From Flaccisagitta enflata (taxonomy: Eukaryota > Chaetognatha > Sagittoidea > Aphragmophora), in assembly GCA_965153355.1 (NCBI GenBank), contig OZ231126.1:106082001-106146000 (forward strand): 64,000 nt of DNA. Reading direction: 5' to 3'. This document shows, piece by piece, positions 59,655 through 64,000 of the stretch (position 1 is the first letter of the stretch; each line of letters starts with the position of its first letter). The position numbers and the translations under genes were made by a program. A model generated the notes under the pieces. The model ran no database searches and was not told the DNA's origin. It saw only the letters and a list, made by a program, of their open reading frames with translations.

Positions 59655-61270
59655 CATGGATATTAACGAGGCCGCAAGTGCCATTGACCCTGTTCAGATC
59701 ACGCAACAACTTCGCGAGGAACAAACAAGAATCTTCGTATCAATCACCAGAAACATCTCAGCTTCTCCAAAGACTTGCGCAAATCTCTGAGGAGGACCCA
59801 GACGACTCTACGGACTCTAAAAGTTCCGGCAGCAGCAGCGACCCGGACGTAAGACAGCAGGCACGTCGTCGGGCATATCGACGTCCCGGCCAAATTCCTT
59901 TAAGAAAACAGCGCCGTGTGCAAAGAAGCCGCCGCTACGACCGCAACATCCGCGAGGCGGCGTTTGGTGACACATTCAACCTCCATATTCTTCACAACAA
60001 TAGTCAGTGGGGTCAAGCAGACAGATGCACGTCCAGCGAATCTTTGGAAGAAGGGGAAGGCGCTGTTGGATTTGACGTGGGCGCCCAACCTGCGGGAAAT
60101 TGAAATTGGCTCCCCCCGCGAGACAACAACCAGGAAGTTGGCAGATCCTTTCCAAGTCAAGCAATTGTTGAGGCCCGAGCAGACGTCAGACGCGCGTTAC
60201 TAGTGGCGACGCTTGAAATCAGAAGGGACAACTCAGGCCAAACCGCCGATTTTGCTTGGATGTTACAACAGAACCGGTTGGTAAGGGAGCAAGTGATACA
60301 GTGGCATAGCGAAGTTTCGCAGATTTGGTACTTCGCCTTCAACCAACCAGCAAGACTCCACTTTCAATCCATCTACCAAGCAGACCCAACGGAAGTCGAA
60401 GCTCTTTGGAATTCCTTGTAATTAATCTTGTAAACCAATCTACCGGATCGGTGTTTATTCTGAGGCAAAAGTTTCCCCATCTCACTTTTGCTCCCTCTAC
60501 TTTTGGTCGAGGTCCAGGGCTGAGATCATTACCAGGTTATATCCACCTTCAATATTTTGGCCATTCGATAACGCATTCATTACATCATGGCTGACAACGA
60601 TCAAGAACTGACAAATGCTTATCGCCGAAGATGTATTTCTTATCCCGACTACAAACCAACCATGGATTTTGGCGTTTGGATAAATGGTTTGAGAGAGAAA
60701 ATAAGGTACGCATTTTGATTCACCCATGATCAGGTAGACGAGGTGGATGCAGAAGTTGTTCAGTCAATCTCAGGACGTCTCCATGTTGGAACAGCGTTAG
60801 ATGCGTACCACCGACTCACTGCCGTTGAAAAAGAAAATTACTTTTCAATGGTACTTAAGCTCACGGAAGAATTCACCGACCCTCAAGAAAAACAACGGTT
60901 TCAGGAGGATTTTGAATACACAAAACGGAAGAAAGGTCAGAGCCTGAAAGATTTTGCGCAAGAGGTAAAGAGGGATCTCAATCGTTACTCTGACATGCCG
61001 GATCATTTCAATGTTGGTCAGGGGAAAGTGGAAAACACAGCTAAGATAAGAGAGGGAATTCGGCGTTTTTGGAAAGGAATTCAAGATAGGAAAGGAAAGA
61101 GAGATAAGAACCAAATGCGTCACATGAAGTACTACCTCCACAGTGAAGCCGACCTGACGTGGGACAAGGCTCTCAACGTTGCGTGCAGGTACGAGATGGC
61201 GCATGACGCCAGTTCTAATTCTTCCGATTCCTGGAGGAGATGGATACTTAATAGCAGCCATGTCAAGAGT
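59655..61270 (+). pseudogene. gag: Gypsy-type Gag fragments
   Basis: Frames 59655-59788, 59678-60103, 60203-60421 and 60586-61270 read in order. The early part is acidic then Arg-rich (RRAYRRPGQIPLRKQRR). The last part, starting MADNDQELTNAYRR, matches the capsid of gypsy Gags: 'TMDFGVWINGLREKI', 'ALDAYHRLTAVEKENY', 'LKLTEEFTD', and 'KGQSLKDFAQEVKRDL' for the major homology-like helix. A TGA (about 60717) interrupts it. No zinc knuckle, protease or RT follows. It is on the opposite strand to the neighbouring element 3 and belongs to a different element. Confidence 0.7.
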
Positions 61271-61484
61271 AAGTTTCAGGTAAAAATAAGAAAATGCCCC
61301 ATTCGACCTATGCCAAGCATTCGGTCAGCATTTGGTCTGGTTTTCTTTCATCGCCTCCCTATACCTACCTCACGAGTTTGGTAAGGGTCTGATAAGTTTT
61401 TCTCCTGCTCCATATCTCTCGACTATTACAACTCGTTACAAGTCGCCAATTCAATTTCAATCTCAACTTTACTCTCCTCATTCA

Positions 61485-61644
61485 TCAACCTTCTTCGTTC
61501 TTGTATTACCAACACTGCGCCCATGACGCATGTAAGGTTTTCAAGAAAAAAAATTTGTCCTTCGTCAACCTTCTTCGTTCTTGTATTACCAACACTGCGC
61601 CCATGACGCATGTAAGGTTTTCAAGAAAAAAAATTGTCCTTTGC
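61485..61644. repeat. 80-bp tandem duplication
   Basis: Two adjacent copies of 'tcaaccttcttcgttcttgt...' with a period of 80 bp and almost no differences, so recent. Confidence 0.9.
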
Positions 61645-62085
61645 TACCATTTGACTACGATAATGTTTTCCCTGCCTTTAGATATTGACAAAACGACAAG
61701 GCCGGCTTTCTCAATGTTGGTGTTCTACATTGTGAAGCCAGTCATTCCTTTAACTTCTCCCATTTCTCCGTAAACTTCGATGACACAGCTAGCCTCACCA
61801 GATTACTACGGAAATAGTTTCTCAGTTCTGCCACTCCGACAGCGCCAGTTACGGACATTTGACCTCTGGGCTGTCCTATCACAGTCGATTATACACACTG
61901 TCCATGGCAGATGTGGATCCCATTTGTGCCTTGATGGTCATCGGTTTATCAGTGACATCATCCCAGGTGTTTGTTGCTTGATTCTCCATGAACCAAAGTT
62001 GCATGGCACAAAGACCAAGTCTTCTGTCCATCCCTGTCTGTACAATGGCACAGATGAGGCCATCTGTCTTAGTCCGGCCAATCGA

Positions 62086-62235
62086 CTGTTAGGATCTCAA
62101 TTCTTGCCCTTTCTCTTCTCTACGAGGTCACGCGGTCGATACCACTGGAATATGGGCGCCTCATCAAGAACCATCATGCCCATCTCCATCCTCCAAGCCA
62201 TCCATCCAGTCTCCGATGCCCAGAATGAAACATTA
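62086..62235. repeat. 150-bp direct repeat, right copy
   Basis: Partner of 58201-58350, in the same orientation, with 'aaccatcatg' in place of 'aatcatcacg'. Confidence 0.9.
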
Positions 62236-62382
62236 AGTAGTAAAGATCAGATGGGACCAAATGCATGGTCAAATTGTCCGGAGTGTGATTTGTGTGAGGA
62301 AAATCACACTGATCACAAAATCACATCACACATCACATATGAATAAATAGAGATATAGGAGTGACCAAAGTGACCAGAAGGA

Positions 62383-63323
<941 letters not shown>

Positions 63324-63998
63324 CTATTTGGGTGATTGTTTGTTTAGATTGAGAGTGTACTTTGCCGCGTCGAAATTGACTGGGGCTGTCATGCTCTGGT
63401 AGTTGTACACCTTGGTTATCGCCGATCTTTCGAAAAACTCCTCAATTTCGCTGATGGTTGGTAAGTCGGTCAGTTTGTCAGTAGGTACGTCGATCTGTTC
63501 GTCGTTACTTGGCTGAGGAGGAAGAATTGTTGGGCGCTTTTTGTTGAAAGATCTCACGCGTTTTGATGAAAACGGAATTTTCTTGATAGGTTGTAGAGGC
63601 AGTCGGACGGCATTGCTCCTGTGGATTGCCGATTCGTTAGTGACGGTGAAAGGTTTATCCGGTTTGATGCTTGCCGACGCTTGAAGATTGGGTCTGATTT
63701 CCGGTACCAATTGGCAAATTTCCGCCGAATCCTGAATGTTGGGTTTTTTCTCCGGTAGTGCCGCCTGCAGGTCGAGTTTGTTTTCCGGTAGTGCATCTGC
63801 CTGGACAAAGTCCGCCGTCGAGTGCATCTGCATTTTGGGCTGCGTCTCTTCTTCGTCAACGTTGTCGGATTCGTTCGCGTGCGAGTGAAGTTGCGCCTCT
63901 GTTGTGATGATGTTTGCCGAATGTGTTATTCGCGATGGTATTTCCGTTGGCGTATCTCTGGGAATCACTTCCTCGTAAGTTGGGTCGTTGGTTAGACA
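63324..63998 (-). CDS. 3' part of an unknown Pro/Lys-rich protein (runs off the window)
   Basis: The minus-strand frame is open from the right edge to a TAA-type stop at 63324, about 225 codons. It is hydrophilic, with Pro, Asn and Gln runs, a basic patch (KRVRSFNKKRP) and an early PTYEEV. There is no membrane segment or catalytic motif. It could be the tail of an env or pol from an element lying to the right, or a host exon. The start is outside the window. Confidence 0.45.
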   Translation of the reverse strand, partial: CLTNDPTYEEVIPRDTPTEIPSRITHSANIITTEAQLHSHANESDNVDEEETQPKMQMHSTADFVQADALPENKLDLQAALPEKKPNIQDSAEICQLVPEIRPNLQASASIKPDKPFTVTNESAIHRSNAVRLPLQPIKKIPFSSKRVRSFNKKRPTILPPQPSNDEQIDVPTDKLTDLPTISEIEEFFERSAITKVYNYQSMTAPVNFDAAKYTLNLNKQSPK

Positions 63999-64000
63999 TT

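Noticed and set aside
58201-62235. A complete LTR retrotransposon bounded by 150-bp LTRs
   Set aside because: No target duplication at the ends, no polypurine tract before the right copy, and no protease, RT or integrase inside. Kept only as a direct repeat.

Overview
The window is genomic DNA from an invertebrate metazoan, and almost all of it is retroelement. Three things point to an animal: a BEL/Pao element (a superfamily known only from Metazoa), genes with GT-AG introns, and long (GA)n, (CA)n and (GTT)n microsatellites. The species cannot be told from the sequence. I found no rRNA, tRNA, CRISPR array or bacterial operon.

Layout. 1-6588: mostly non-coding, with a likely polypurine tract plus LTR at 2573-3310 and a 1.04-kb foldback repeat at 4250-5287. 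6589-7305: two unrecognised small coding stretches. 7888-11986, resuming at 26990: a decayed plus-strand Ty3/gypsy-like element ('element 0') with Gag, protease and RT, split by the next element. 11987-26985: 'element 1', a 15.0-kb minus-strand LTR element with both LTRs, a 4-bp target duplication (GTGG), two large unfamiliar 5' ORFs, gag-pro-pol and an env. 27213-27863: a Tc1/mariner remnant with inverted repeats. 27909-28943: a four-exon minus-strand gene for a small membrane protein ('gene C'). 29905-31172 plus 44499-44971: one minus-strand gypsy element split by a 13.3-kb BEL/Pao element (31173-44493, LTRs of 918 and 916 bp, target duplication GTGAG). The BEL element itself carries a 602-bp palindromic mariner-type MITE. 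46.8-58.2 kb: 'element 3', a relative of element 1, with env and integrase on the minus strand and two intact spliced genes on the plus strand between them. 58.2-62.2 kb: gag debris between 150-bp direct repeats. 62.3-64 kb: microsatellites and the 3' part of an unknown ORF.

The main result is a shared and unusual plan in elements 1 and 3. Sense order is pol, then a block read on the opposite strand, then env. That block holds intron-containing genes: a 175-aa or longer membrane protein in element 1 (15263-15879), and in element 3 a 318-aa signal-peptide/single-pass protein (gene A, six exons) and a 646-aa basic protein with paired Cys motifs (gene B, seven exons). In A and B every exon junction has GT/AG ends and keeps the frame. 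An antisense gene can keep its introns through retrotransposition because the genomic RNA carries only the complement of its splice signals. I infer that this is a lineage of env-bearing giant LTR elements with an antisense, spliced accessory module. The alternative is host genes caught between retroelement fragments; it fits less well because the block lies between pol and env in two independent copies.

Most sense-strand retroelement ORFs have one or a few frameshifts or stops. These could be decay or uncorrected assembly indels. The antisense genes A and B are unbroken.
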